Below, piece after piece: positions 1-10,489 of a DNA stretch of 64,000 nt. Both the position numbers and the translations under genes were made by a program. Origin of the DNA: Perognathus longimembris pacificus (taxonomy: Eukaryota > Chordata > Mammalia > Rodentia > Heteromyidae). Under the pieces are notes generated by a model that had not been told where the DNA came from, did not search any database, and worked only from the letters and a program-made list of their open reading frames with translations. Within the stretch, counting starts at the first letter, position 1; every line of letters begins with the position of its first letter. The stretch covers positions 125,278,958-125,342,957 of the forward strand of contig NC_063161.1 of assembly GCF_023159225.1 (NCBI RefSeq), in the 5' to 3' direction.

Positions 1-446
1 CACCGGAAGCACAGGACCCTGGTCACTGCAGAGGTAACCAAACTGGACTGGCAAAAACATATGGCTGACTTTGCACGATACAATTTGTTGGAAATAATCA
101 CACCTTTCTCTGCTGTTTTTCAAATTGACACTTTAGGATATGTCTGCCAAAGTTCCTGAGATGCCCTATGATGACTCTCCCACTCATTTCAAGGTGTTTG
201 GGTTTCCAGCTGATGATAGAGACAGAACAATAGGTCCACACACATGCGCACATACACCCCCCCCACATACACACTTCATTTGAATTGACAAAGTAAGTCC
301 TTTGAATGAAAACTCCAACTACTTTCTGTGCCAGGTGATGCTGTCTGCTGCATTGGTAAGCTTTAGTCCATGAACACTTCTCCAACTACAGAGGAAAGGC
401 CATCTTGGACACAAGGTGATGATGACATCAAAGATCAGGCTAGTAG

Positions 447-690
447 CCAGGTGCTAGTGGTGTAAGCTTGCAATCCAAGATACGCTGGAGGCTGAGAGCT
501 GAGGACTATGGTTCAAAGCCATCCAAGACAGGAAAGTCTGTGAGACTCTTATCTTCAATTACCACCAAAAAGCCAGAAGTAGAGCTGTGTCTAAAATGGT
601 AGTGCATTAGCCTTGAGCATAAAAGTCTCAGGGACAGTGTCCATGCCCTGAGTTCATGGCCTAGTACAGGCACAAAAAAAAAAAATAAAG
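447..690 (+). repeat. 7SL-headed composite SINE (B1-dID-like)
   Basis: A degraded 7SL/B1-like left half (a diverged GCTGGAGGCTGAG block, then GTGAGACTCTTATCTTCAAT) is followed by a tRNA-like right half (AAGCCAGAAGTAGAGCTGTG, TTAGCCTTGAGCATAAAAG, GCCCTGAGTTCA) and a poly-A tail. It is an old copy with no clear TSD. Confidence 0.8.
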
Positions 691-1324
691 ATTATGCTGG
701 TCACTTAAGTTTGACCTCCTTCAGAGGTGGGCAAAGTGAGGCCCAGAGATATGGGAAGCCTCATCCAGGGTCAGATAAATAGTGGTACTGGCCACAGTAG
801 TGGAAATACTATTGTCAAGGCCAAACTGCCAATCTGGCAGGCTGGAATTCTTTGTTTTTCCAATGATTGTGTCCAAATACTGGCCATTTGGCTAAAAGTC
901 AAGAAACTCGCCTGACAAGCAGCAGCCTGGAGGCTTTTGTACAGATGATATGTCTAAAGAAAAGATCCTTTCAAAGGCATCACAATGGCTCTTCACTGAC
1001 AGCTATTTCAAGACACAGCCTGGCTCATTTCAGAGGCTCTGCTTCCTTATGCAGGCTTTCCTAATCTCACCATGCCAGGCCAGCCTTGGCAACTGCACTC
1101 ACCCTGCTTCTCGGAGGGAAGGGCAGTCCTGGCTGGGCCACCTCTTAGGGGAACACAGGTTAGCACAGCACATGCTAAGGCCTAGATGGGCTGTGCTGGG
1201 CCTTTATAACACAAGGTTTTCTATAAATCTTTGGTTCTCAAACGGTCTTCAAATTGTTTAACATAAAGTTCTCATTTTCAAAAGCTTACATATGTATGTG
1301 TATGTACATAGTTATTTATTTTAT

Positions 1325-1530
1325 GTGGGGCTTGAACAAAGGACATGGGTACTGCCCTTTAATTTTTTTCACTCTAGGATGGCACTCAACCATTTGAGCC
1401 ATAGCTCTACTTCTAGAGGTTAATTGGAGATAGGAGTTTCACAGATCCTGCTCAGGCTGGTTTTGAACCTTGATCTTCAGATCTCAGCTTCCTGAATAGC
1501 TAGCATTAGAGGTGTGAGCCACCAGCGAAT
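1325..1530 (-). repeat. 7SL-headed composite SINE (B1-dID-like)
   Basis: This is an antisense copy: the tRNA-like half comes first on the plus strand (CCATTTGAGCCATAGCTCTA) and the 7SL half follows (CTTCCTGAATAGCTAGCATT, AGGTGTGAGCCACCAG). It is heavily mutated and therefore old. Confidence 0.75.
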
Positions 1531-2324
1531 GACCTGTCAATAACTTTATAAATGGCAACCATTGGCCAGGTGGCAAGTACACATTAGGTGTGAAGTGTGT
1601 GCTTGGTAATTAAAGAGATGGAGAGGAATCGCACTCCACCCCTGTTTTGCAGTAATAGTAACAAGTGTGAGGAGATGAAGTATGTTCGGTAAGGATCTTA
1701 ACAGAATACATGGAACTATAGAATTCACATAATGCAGAGATGTGGGAAGACTGAAAGTCAGGATGAATAGGACGGGGCTTCCTCTCTGTGAAGCCTGCCC
1801 CAAGTGGAGTTTTACTTCCTCCCATCTCTCCGCTGGCTTTCTCTCTTCCTCTTCCCATGCAGCAACTGTGAGGATGTAGTTAGTTATAAGGCAAAAGCAA
1901 GAGAAAAAAAAAACACAAAACAAAACCTCAAGATCTTCAGACATGTCACAAACATAAGTAATAATACCCAAAGTGTTTGCCATGAATCAAGGTCTCCTTA
2001 AGAAGTTAACAAGTGGTATCCAAAGGAAAAAATAAAGGTTTGTAGCCCAAGGCAGGTGAACAGACTATACAAACTTTCCTTAGTGCCCTTCCTCTGCAGG
2101 CCTTTCCACTGTGGGTCCTCAAGGGTGGAGAGGACAGAGCATTTTGTAAACTGACTTGAAGAGGAAAGAAAGTTTCCTTCCACTAAACATGACTTGGGAT
2201 GAGTGATTGAGGAATGCTCCTGGAAAACATGGATCCTGTGGTTCTTTGTTTTACTTTCCCCTTCACTGAGGTAATTCTGATACTGGAGGAGAAACAATGG
2301 TAAGCTCAAAATAGCCATTCTCAA

Positions 2325-2700
2325 GCCAGGTGCTGAGGTGCTGATGGCTCACACTTGTAATCCTAGCTACGCAGGAGGCTGAGACTGGAGAATCAAGTTT
2401 TGAAGCCAGCCCAGGCAGGAAAGTTTTGTGAGACTCCTTCTCCCAACCCAAATTATATTTTTATTATCTTTAAGTAGCTGTACCAAGAAGTTACCATTCA
2501 ACAAATGAGTTTGTAAGTACAATGCATCTTCATGTATATCACCCCTTTCATCATTCTTCCCCATCCCTCCCAATCAACTAACAAAAAGCTGGAAGTGGAG
2601 GTGTGACTCAAGTAGTAGAATGATCGCCTTGAGTGAACAGGCCAAGGAAGAGCACAGGGCCCTAAGTTCAATGGCCCACATGCACACACAGACACAGACC
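2325..2700 (+). repeat. 7SL-headed composite SINE split by an L1 end
   Basis: The 7SL half is at 2325-2440 (CACACTTGTAATCCTAGCTA) and the tRNA-like half at 2580-2690 (AAAGCTGGAAGTGGAGGTGT). They are normally adjacent but are separated here by about 130 bp of foreign sequence, listed as a separate minus-strand L1 fragment. Confidence 0.7.
2443..2565 (-). repeat. L1-like 3' end inserted in a SINE
   Basis: Read on the minus strand, this resembles the plus-strand segment at 6485-6605: both contain AAGGGGTGA(T/C)AT followed by a diverged AAGATGCA(T/G)TG block and both end in ACTTAAAGATAATAAAA-like sequence. It is short and has no open frame. The L1 assignment is by resemblance to the other L1 3' ends here. 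Confidence 0.5.
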
Positions 2701-2757
2701 CCCCTCCCCCACACACTAAGGGCAACTGTTATCTAGGGATTTTCTCCACAAAGTATG

Positions 2758-2950
2758 GTTTGGAGACCAGCAGCATTGGTATCATCTGGGAACAAAATAA
2801 ATACTCTGGGATCTCATCCCATCAGATACTCATCTCAATACTTCTGATCCAAGTACCCAGGATAAAGCTCAAGTATGGACATTTGAAAATACTATCTCCA
2901 GAAGATTCTGATGAAGGTTGTGTGCAGACCTACTTTCAGGTCTGGCCCAA
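2758..2950 (+). repeat. Possible MER5-like hAT remnant
   Basis: The start (GGAGACCAGCAGCATTGGTATCATCTGGGAAC, split here as GGAGACCAGCAGC and ATTGGTATCATCTGGGAAC) follows the familiar MER5 opening. The remainder is diverged. Nonautonomous hAT-Charlie elements of this type are ancient mammalian DNA transposons. Confidence 0.45.
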
Positions 2951-2999
2951 GCACCTGCTGGCAGACGGTAGAATACTCCTGTGATAGCTTTTGGTCTGA

Positions 3000-4285
3000 C
3001 AGCAGCATCGCTATCAGGTGGGCAATGGCATATCATAACCTTTGCCATTAGAAATTAGGAAATGTGAGCTCTAGAGAGAACCTGGGAAGGCTGTGAACCA
3101 AGGTCACTTAGAGGTCAGCAGGTGCATAGGATGATCTATATACTCTATTCTAGTGTTTCCACCTTTCCAATTTCTCTCCTCTTCTGCCCCAACCAACTCT
3201 TCATCATTCCCAGCTACTGTATTGCTGACAGCTCTCTCTGAGCTTGCTTTTGTTTTTAGGGAAAGGCCAACAAAACGTGGCTGGCTACTTGTGCTTACTA
3301 ATGATAATTCTGATCAACTCAATTATGTCAGCTGACTCCCAGGCATCCAAGGGCCAACAGCAGCCTGCTTATTCAATCAGAGTCTGGCCTATTTTCCAAT
3401 TACCAGCATCATTCAGGCTTGTTTTCCCCAACTGTGAACTTTCTTGATTTCAGGTCATCGTCAGCTGCACATTTATATGAGAAATGAATGTCTCTGTGTC
3501 TGTCAGTGAACCAGCCTCCCCCTTCCTGCTGGAAAGCAAGGGAAATGGCATGTGTCTCTCTGGGTTCCCAGGTCACTGGCTGCAGAAGCTAAGTAGCAGG
3601 TCCCAGTGGGATCCACATAGCAAGCTCTGGGGAAGAACAGATAGAGGCCTTCACTGGGCTAACCAGGGTGACCCATTCCCAACTTCTGACAGGATAACCA
3701 ACATCTCATTTTGCCCAAGATCAAGGGTTTTCCCAGGACATGTGTCTTCCAGTGCTAAAACTGGGAAGGGCAGTCACCCTATGGCTGACACACAGGTCAC
3801 AAAGGTACTGGACATTTCTTAGGTGATCTGTCTGGAATCTAGATCTAAGAATGAGAGTCGTGGCACACCTTTCTCCCAGGTCTAAGGATTACAATGTATT
3901 CCTTCACTGCTTTGCCTTTTATTTTGCTTTCAATCTGAATTACAAATCAGGATGAGGCAGCATTCCCAATGAGCAAATGGATAAACAGGTCTGTAGGTAT
4001 GTTCTGAGATAAAGGTGCCCCCAAGGAAAGAATGGCCGCCATGTAACTTCCAAGTGGAGTGCCATCTTCAAGGCATTCTTCCTAAATGCAGACCAAGTAT
4101 TTCTTATGTAGTAGGCATACGTCCCATTTACTCTTACAACATCCATTTCAAGAGTGATATAAATGCAATTAACTATATTTGCTCCAGGTAAATCTAGGGA
4201 ATTTTGAACATGAAGAAAAGGCCATTAGAGCTAGGGAGGGGAGAAGTAGAGTAATTGTACGTACTATATGCTTTACTTTTACCAT
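3000..4285. other. Mostly single-copy intronic sequence
   Basis: I recognised no young repeat in this stretch. A weak minus-strand MIR-like patch lies near 3045-3130 (CTGTGAACCAAGGTCACTTAGAGG). The 112-codon plus-strand ORF at 3484-3822 has no recognisable domain and is probably chance. Confidence 0.4.
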
Positions 4286-4289
4286 GTAA

Positions 4290-4475
4290 CATAACAGCTA
4301 ACATTCCTTAAGCACTTTTCATGTGACTATCTCATTTAAGTTTTTGCAATTCTTTATGATAGATGATAGTTGTATCAATGAGGGAAATGAAGCCTTGAAA
4401 AGCCAAGGTTCTTGCTCAAAATTGCACATTAGTAAGGAGTTCATGGAACTCAAAGATTCTGAGTTTGTCTCCTGG
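4290..4475 (-). repeat. MIR SINE fragment
   Basis: Antisense MIR signature: a diverged 3' part (TTAAGCACTTTTCATGTGAC, ATCTCATTTAAG) then the core (TGAGGGAAATGAAGCCTTGA, AAGGTTCTTGCTCAAAATTG). MIR is an ancient mammalian tRNA-derived SINE. Confidence 0.65.
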
Positions 4476-4884
4476 GCTGTGTGTTGCTGAATCTCTTACC
4501 CTTGTGGATACTCAAATCATCCCATGTGCCAGAGGCTCCATTAACACCAGACAACAGCAAGTGAGAAGTGGCTGTTCAAAGAGGAAGGAAGGAGGAAAGT
4601 AGAAGGCTGGGAGTTCTTCACTGAAGAATCCTAAGGAGTAACTCCAGGAATTTCCCAAAGGTTGTGTGAGACTTCTGGGAACCAAGATGTTCTAAAAGAA
4701 GCTGACTAGACACATGCTGCCCTATTGGCCCCTAACTGCATCAGATTCTAAACAACACAAAGGCAAATGCCTGACTTCTTCATCATCCTCCAAGACTGTA
4801 GATGGGTGACATCCATTGCTGTCTATTTTCTAGACAGCACTGTAAGTTTTATAAGAACATGTTTTTCTTGTGGAAAATGTAGAA

Positions 4885-5235
4885 TATCTGTTGACATGGT
4901 GGCGCATACCTTTATTCATACCTAGTTGTGAGGCAGAGATAAAAGGCTCACAGTTCAGGACTAACCAAGGCAAATGTTAGCAAGACACTATCGCAAAACC
5001 AAATTAGATAGGGTGCTGTACATCCATAAACCCAGTTGCTTGGGAAGCCAGAGTTAGGAGAATCTTGGACTGAGATAGTCTTAGGCAAAACACCCAAGAT
5101 TCTACCTGAAAAACAAACTTCAGCCAAAAGGACTGAGAGTGTAGCTCAAGTGGCAGAAAACTTGCCAAACAAGTATATGACCCTGAGGTTCAAACATAAA
5201 CCCCCAATAAATGCACAAGCAAACAAAACATCAAT
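4885..5235 (+). repeat. Trimeric SINE: two 7SL-like monomers plus a tRNA-like monomer
   Basis: Two successive B1-like blocks are visible (GACATGGTGGCGCATACCTT at 4895; GGGTGCTGTACATCCATAAA near 5011, each with its own GAGGCAGAG or AGTTAGGAG motif). A tRNA-like block follows (GTGTAGCTCAAGTGGCAGAA, ATGACCCTGAGGTTCAAACA). The order resembles the B1-B1-ID trimers (MEN) described in squirrels, as I recall. The copy is old, and the 87-codon ORF inside it is incidental. Confidence 0.6.
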
Positions 5236-5239
5236 GAAT

Positions 5240-6480
5240 ACCAAAATTAAAAATAAAATGACAAATTTGTACAGAGTACTTGATAATATAATCATATAAA
5301 ATGCACTGAATTAATAGGCTATATCTGATTGTAATAGGTATATCATAGCACTAGTGTTTCCAAGTCAAGCACTGTAGCATTATCACTGAAATTTCAGCAA
5401 TAAATCACAAGTTCACCACTGTTAATGAATACAAGATCTCCTGAGTACCCAGTGCCTGATATCATGTCATTGTAATTCTCAGAAACATCCTCATTATCTA
5501 TTCTTGTGCTTTATCGGTTTGGGCTTGTATAAAAGAAACATATAATTTTAGGTAATTAGATGTTTAAAAACTTACTAAAATTAATTTCCCTGTGCCTATA
5601 ATTAATAATGACTAAATATAGGAAGAACACTGTTACAAGCAAGATTTAAAGAAATATAAGCTTCTGGGAGGAAAAAAGAATGGATACCTTTTACTCACTG
5701 CCATTGTTAATAAATCCCTGGTTAATCTAATCGTAGCTTTTCTTCAGCCCTCCCTCAAAAAGCTCTTATCTAGAATACTAGCTTGTTCAAGGCCTGTGTG
5801 TAACACTGAAACTTCAAGTCAGCTCCTGGCACTACCAGGTGCTAGAATACTAGGAACTCTTCTTCAGTTATGGAAAAGAACTGGGCATTTTTTGATGGTA
5901 AAGAAAGCCTTTCTCTACTTGTCAGTTACACTAAGCTTTATCCTACAATGGCCTTTATGCTTCTGTGCATAAGGGAGAGAATGGCATTCAACACTATGGG
6001 ATGCTTTTGTTTGCTAGCTCAGAAGGGAGGAGTGCCTGGGAGAGTCTTGCTCTCCTGGACAGGCTGTTGGAGAAGGAATTTTCCTTCCTCCTGAGCAGGC
6101 TCACAGAAGTGACCTGAGCTCAGATCCATCAGAAGCAGATCATGCAGATGAGATGGGGCTTCCTCATATCTCGCATTTGCATGGCCATTTCCCATTTCTG
6201 CTGTCTCCAATCTTCTTGAGTTGTTTGTCCAACCTTTTCTTCTCCTGGTGGTTACTTACTCTCAACAGATTTTGTAAACAACAAGATAGCAGAACCACCA
6301 CCAAAGTGTTTTGGTTTCCTTCCATGAGTTGTTCAAATAAGTTTCATGATAACTCAGTGCCTGCTCCCAAGAGCTTTCTAGAAAATTGTTGAGAAAGAAA
6401 ATGGTGATGAACCAGCACTTTAGCCAATGATATGAGACACTTCAGCTATACGTCAAAAGTCTTGCTTTGTTCTAGAACAA
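5240..6480. other. Single-copy intronic sequence
   Basis: AT-rich, with no recognisable repeat or exon. Short ORFs at 5870-6392 lack domain features. Confidence 0.45.
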
Positions 6481-6484
6481 ATGA

Positions 6485-6608
6485 GTGATACAAAAAAAAA
6501 GATGGGGGAGAACGATGGAAGGGGTGACATGGATCAAGATGCAGTGCTCTTATATTTAATTGAAATCCCTCAATACAACTAAAGATAATATAAAATTTTT
6601 AAATGTTA
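6485..6608 (+). repeat. L1-like 3' end fragment
   Basis: Contains AGATGGGGGAGAACGATGGA, AAGGGGTGACATGGATCAAG and AACTAAAGATAATATAAAAT, ending in an A/T-rich tail. It shares these blocks with the minus-strand fragment at 2443-2565. Only a 3' tail is present, so it would be severely 5'-truncated. Confidence 0.5.
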
Positions 6609-6609
6609 A

Positions 6610-7468
6610 AAAAGACAAAAAATGTTTTGCCATGAATTTCCATAGATTGTGAATTAAGAAATTTAAAGGAAGGTAACATAATTTACTAGCATCTTCTTTG
6701 CCTAATATACGTCCTATACTGTATTGAATGCATATTGTTTTTGTAGTTTGATTCTTTACCAACAAGAGTTTTGTTAAGCCTGAAGGGTCTACCCCTCTCA
6801 GAGAGAGCCAGTACTTAGTACTTTAGGTTCTTCTGCCAATCACCCTCTGGCTAGGTGCCAGACAACTAGGAACAATTCAGCCCTTATTCCCCAGAAACTG
6901 CTATTCTTATCTAAATTAGCCAACCTTAAGCCCATTTACCCTGCCTCATCCACTCCTTCACAAGGAGACTCTGATAAAGTCTCTGGTCCATGTTTTCTCT
7001 GCCACTGGTGGTGTGGTATGAATGTGGCATAGCCCTTTCTTATGGTGTACCTGGGTATATCTAGCTATCATTTCAATGGCAGACATCTGACCTGTTAGCC
7101 TAAACAGAATTTACAATTTCAAACACATGGAAAACAAAAAGGGATACCAGGTAGCAAAAATCAATCACCCCCTAGCATTCTGGCCATTGTTGAAATGGAC
7201 AAATGAAATTTAGTGTTTCTGGAATAAAAGCACCATATTCATACAAAACAATGTATTCTGTAGTATTCAAGGGACCCTAGAAATAGATGCCATGAAAGCA
7301 TCTAGATCTTTGACTTATAAAGCATATACTGAAGTAGTTCATGAGCAAATAAGCGTAGAGTCTGGTCACTTACATGATAATACTAGAGCTTTATCGCAAA
7401 TCTTCTGGCTTCTAGTTAGATGCTAAATATTCATTTACCTACTGAGGAACTGTTTCTGATCATTGATT
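6610..7468. other. Single-copy intronic sequence
   Basis: No recognisable repeat, exon or RNA gene was seen in this stretch. Confidence 0.4.
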
Positions 7469-7484
7469 AATAATATGAGAGGTA

Positions 7485-7677
7485 GGGGCTGGGGATATGG
7501 CCTAGTGGCAAGAGTGCTTGCCTTGTATACATGAGGCCCTGGGTTCGATTCCCCAGCACCACATATACAGAAAACGGCCAGAAGTGGCGCTGTGGCTCAA
7601 GTGGCAGAGTGCTAGCCTTGAGCAAGAAGAAGCCAGGGACAATGCTCAGGCCCTGAGTCCAAGGCCCAGGACTGGCC

Positions 7678-7710
<33 letters not shown>
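7485..7710 (+). mobile_element. IDL-Geo SINE with AAT-repeat tail
   Basis: The ID-like head (GGGCTGGGGATATGGCCTAG) carries a Pol III A box (TGGCCTAGTGGCAAG) and a perfect B box (GGTTCGATTCC). It is followed by the Geo half (GGCCAGAAGTGGCGCTGTGG ... CCCAGGACTGGCC). The 16-bp TSD AATAATATGAGAGGTA is identical at 7469-7484 and 7711-7726. Instead of the usual poly-A there is an (AAT)n run at about 7679-7716. The element is young. Confidence 0.92.
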
Positions 7711-7717
<7 letters not shown>

Positions 7718-8036
7718 TGAGAGGTAACAGAGATCAAAGATATACATTTAGGAAATTCAATAAATAAAAGTGAATGAACAAATAACTCCAGAGCTGGAAA
7801 TCAAAATTACTTCCTCCTGCCTAAACCAAAATATTCCCACTACCCATGAAACTTTTTGATAGCCATGGACATTTTGGCTTCGCTTGGCCCTCTGCTGACT
7901 GCTAAACCTTATTCACTTCTGTAATCTTTCAGCTAATAGCCATCAGCAGGCATCTTCCATTGGTCTGATGGTGGTGGACCATGATAAATGCCAAGCTCCT
8001 GGAGTGACTTTCGTACCTTTACCAAGGGCGGGTGGT

Positions 8037-8042
8037 ACTTAC
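8037..8042 (-). other. MOB3B: Splice donor of the MOB3B exon
   Basis: Minus-strand sequence CCCTTG/GTAAGT matches the donor consensus at all six intronic positions. It falls after a complete leucine codon, so the next exon should start in phase 0. Confidence 0.88.
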
Positions 8043-8245
8043 CAAGGGCTCCAGCTCCTTGCGATCTATGAGGTTCATCTCTGTGACAAAGTAATAGAAG
8101 TGTTTGTAGCAGGTGTTCACATGAGCCTCTGCACCCATCACAATGACCCGGTCGAAGTGGTGGATATAGACATGGACAAAGACCCGGAAAAGGCGGCACA
8201 GGATCTTCTTGCAGATTTGAAGGAAGTTCTTTGGGAATGGAATGC
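8043..8245 (-). CDS. MOB3B: Internal coding exon of MOB kinase activator 3B (MOB3B)
   Basis: Read on the minus strand, this 203-bp exon supplies the last two bases of a glycine codon and then 67 codons ending exactly on a codon boundary. The peptide begins [13 protein letters not shown] and ends [14 protein letters not shown] proteins are small adaptors that bind and activate NDR/LATS-type kinases; MOB3 members are less studied and are reported to bind MST1. Two histidines (exon residues 24 and 29, codons at 8172-8174 and 8157-8159) align with the zinc-ligand histidines of the MOB fold; the cysteine ligands would be in an upstream exon. The [20 protein letters not shown] stretch fits MOB3B better than my recollection of MOB3A or MOB3C. 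Assuming a 216-residue protein, this is roughly residues 141-207. No frameshift or stop is present. The paralogue assignment is from memory, so a MOB3A/C copy is not fully excluded. Confidence 0.93.
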
Positions 8246-8275
8246 CTAGAGAAGCACAGAGAAAGACATGAAATC
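8246..8275 (-). other. MOB3B: Splice acceptor and polypyrimidine tract of the MOB3B exon
   Basis: On the minus strand a pyrimidine-rich run (TCTTTCTCTGTGCTTCTCTAG) ends in AG immediately before the exon. The phase it gives (one base of glycine donated by the upstream exon) keeps the MOB reading frame open. It is a strong acceptor by eye. Confidence 0.85.
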
Positions 8276-8964
8276 ATGATGGAAAAAGCTAAGTTTCCTT
8301 ATGCTCTAAAATAAGAACAGTGGCAAAAGCAGGATATTGCTACGGGGGTGGGGGGGTGGTCTGGCATCCTGGCCACAGGAGTAAGAGAGAGTGGTCAGGT
8401 CTTGCAAATTGGAAAGTGCCTTCCCCCCTCCCGGTCCAAGGGGGAAGCTGCTACACTGCAGCCAACAGTGGCCACTGGAGGTCAGAGGGCAGGGGTTGTT
8501 CACGCTTCCGATTGTTCATGGTAATTCAGAAATCTGGAGTGCTGTGTAAACCAGTTGCATTTTTTAAGGTAAACAATTAAAAATAATGTTAAATGTTAGT
8601 TTTTAAAATAGCAAGGAGTCTTTCACTCCCATTTCTTATATGGGGAACAAGAAATGTACTTAAGATCACAATCTAGTTATTTACAAATTCTGATTCAAAA
8701 CAATTCCTAAGGTACAATGTTTCCAGGGTAGGAAAATCCAACAATCTGTGACGGCCTTCATGTCTTCAGGATTGTGTGTCCATGACACAGAAAGGTGTGT
8801 GGTTGGAGTAGTTACACAGATTTCCTGTCTGACTCCTATACCCAGTTGGCCCAAACAACAAACAGCAGAATCATAAACCTTCTGTCTCCTTCGTCTGTGC
8901 TAGTGAAATGTGTGTTATTGATACTATCCTTGAGAGGTAACCTGTTGCAATTCCTAAGTTAAAC

Positions 8965-9145
8965 TTGACATTATTTGAATTCCAACTCTGCTTCTCCCCG
9001 AGCTCTATGGCCAGGGACCAGCTATTTTAACCTCCGTTTTCTCTTCTGTGAAGGGAGACCAAAGGAAGGCCAGGATGGGAGGGTGTCCATGAGTGAGGGC
9101 CTCCTACAGTGCCCAGAACATAGCAGAAGCTCTCTGCAAGGGAAG
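8965..9145 (+). repeat. MIR SINE fragment
   Basis: Sense-orientation MIR pattern: TTCCAACTCTGCTTCTCC, then AACCTCCGTTTTCTCTTCTG, then AGTGCCCAGAACATAGCAGA. Diverged, as expected of an ancient element. Confidence 0.6.
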
Positions 9146-9149
9146 ATCA

Positions 9150-9875
9150 GAAGCATCTAGCTGTTGTAAAGACAGCTCCTTTGTCAAGAAAAGACAGGTG
9201 CAAAAGCATCTCCTTTTGCTCAGGTCAGGGCTGCCCTGGGTGGCTAGGAAAACAAGAGTTTTGCTGTCCTTGGATCCACAGGGACCTGGAACAGCTGCCT
9301 CTTGGGCAGGTTCAGAGATGGGGCAGGGCTGGCAGGGGGCTGTGACAGGATCTGCCTCCCCAGGGACCTCACACTGACACTAGCTTTTCTTAAAAACACA
9401 AAGTGGTAGCATAGCAAATGGACCCAAGGGGAGTCTCAGCCTTAGTCTGACAATTGACACTGTCCAGGCAACAGATGCTGGGAGTGAGGAGAGAGAGTAA
9501 GGTAAAGCCCAGGAAGAGGGGGAAAGTGACCACATGAGGGGCCCATGGGCGTTCTGAGAAGAAGCAGGGCCAAGGAAGCATCTCTGTGGGAGAAGCCCGG
9601 TAATTAGTCAGAAGGTTGAATGTGTTTGCCAATAAATGACAAGGAGGCTTGCCAACAGGCAGCAGGGCTGGGATATGTTGATCAAAGTCCAAAATATGGG
9701 TACAATTGGATGTGACTTGCCTTTATCCTTGGGTGAAAGACACCACTCAATTGTGCAACACAGTATGGCACTGGGATTTTATTCTTCAGCAGCATGGAAA
9801 TATAAGCAAATGAAAGTGAGAAGGAAGGGTGGGAGGAAATGGCACATCAGAAGTCCCACTAAGATGCAATAAAAG
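9150..9875. other. Single-copy intronic sequence
   Basis: Moderately GC-rich, with no recognisable repeat. ORFs of 78-100 codons on both strands show no known domain. Confidence 0.4.
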
Positions 9876-9876
9876 G

Positions 9877-10090
9877 TTGGGTGCCGGTGGCTCATGCCTG
9901 TAATCTCAGCTTCTTGGGAGGCTGGGATCTGAGGACAGTAGATTGAAGACAGCCGACTTCAAGACTCTTCTCTCCAATTAACCACCCAAAAGCCAGAAGT
10001 GGAGCTGAGATGCAAGTGGTAGAGTGCCTTGTGCAAAAAAGCTAAGGGATAGTGCCTAGGCTCTGAGTTCAAGCCTCAGTGCCAGTGAAT
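9877..10090 (+). repeat. 7SL-headed composite SINE (B1-dID-like)
   Basis: Left half GGTGCCGGTGGCTCATGCCT and TTCTTGGGAGGCTGGGATCT; right half AAAAGCCAGAAGTGGAGCTG and CTCTGAGTTCAAGCCTCAGT. Its 3' tail runs into the CA/GA microsatellite at 10117. Confidence 0.85.
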
Positions 10091-10116
10091 ACTTACATGC
10101 ACATGTGCATGCCTGT

Positions 10117-10118
10117 GG

Positions 10119-10179
<61 letters not shown>

Positions 10180-10180
10180 A
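10117..10180 (+). repeat. (CA)n then (GA)n microsatellite
   Basis: About 22 CA units switch abruptly to about 9 GA units. It lies at the 3' end of a SINE and probably grew from its tail. Confidence 0.97.
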
Positions 10181-10280
10181 CAATATGATAGCTAATATAC
10201 CCTGCTGCCTAGATGGAGAAATGTGCTTTTCCTCCTCAGGCTTTAAGATCATACACAGGCCTGGAACTAATGGTAAAAGC

Positions 10281-10485
10281 TAATATTTACTGAGGAGGGA
10301 CCATGTCAAACACTCTTATGTGGGTTGCTGCCTGAATTCTCGGAATGGCCTTTCAATTATTGTTTCCATTTTTTCAGATGCGTAAACAGACTTTGGAAAA
10401 TGAAGTAGCCATCCGTGGCCCCTCAAGCTGTAGGCTAGAGGAGGAATTTGGTTCCAGTTAGCCTAACTAGTCTGGCTCCAAAGCC
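10281..10485 (-). repeat. MIR SINE fragment
   Basis: Antisense MIR: TAATATTTACTGAGGAGGGA, then CATTTTTTCAGATGCGTAAA, then CTAGAGGAGGAATTTGGTTC and CTAGTCTGGCTCCAA. Nearly full length but diverged. Confidence 0.7.
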
Positions 10486-10489
10486 AGAA

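Larger units (their letters stand above)
1..8042 (-). other. MOB3B: Downstream MOB3B intron (partial)
   Basis: This is the intron after the exon in gene orientation. I looked for a short final exon (a lysine-start peptide ending Met-Cys-His-stop after an acceptor) and found none, so it probably lies to the left of the window. Besides the repeats listed separately, the sequence is single-copy intronic DNA with no convincing ORF. That the whole stretch is one intron is inference. Confidence 0.6.

Noticed and set aside
1..8042. Final MOB3B coding exon
   Set aside because: I searched the minus strand for codons of a Met-Cys-His-stop end after an acceptor and found no match, so none is annotated.
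7968..8249. 93-codon plus-strand ORF as a gene
   Set aside because: It is the complement of the MOB3B exon.
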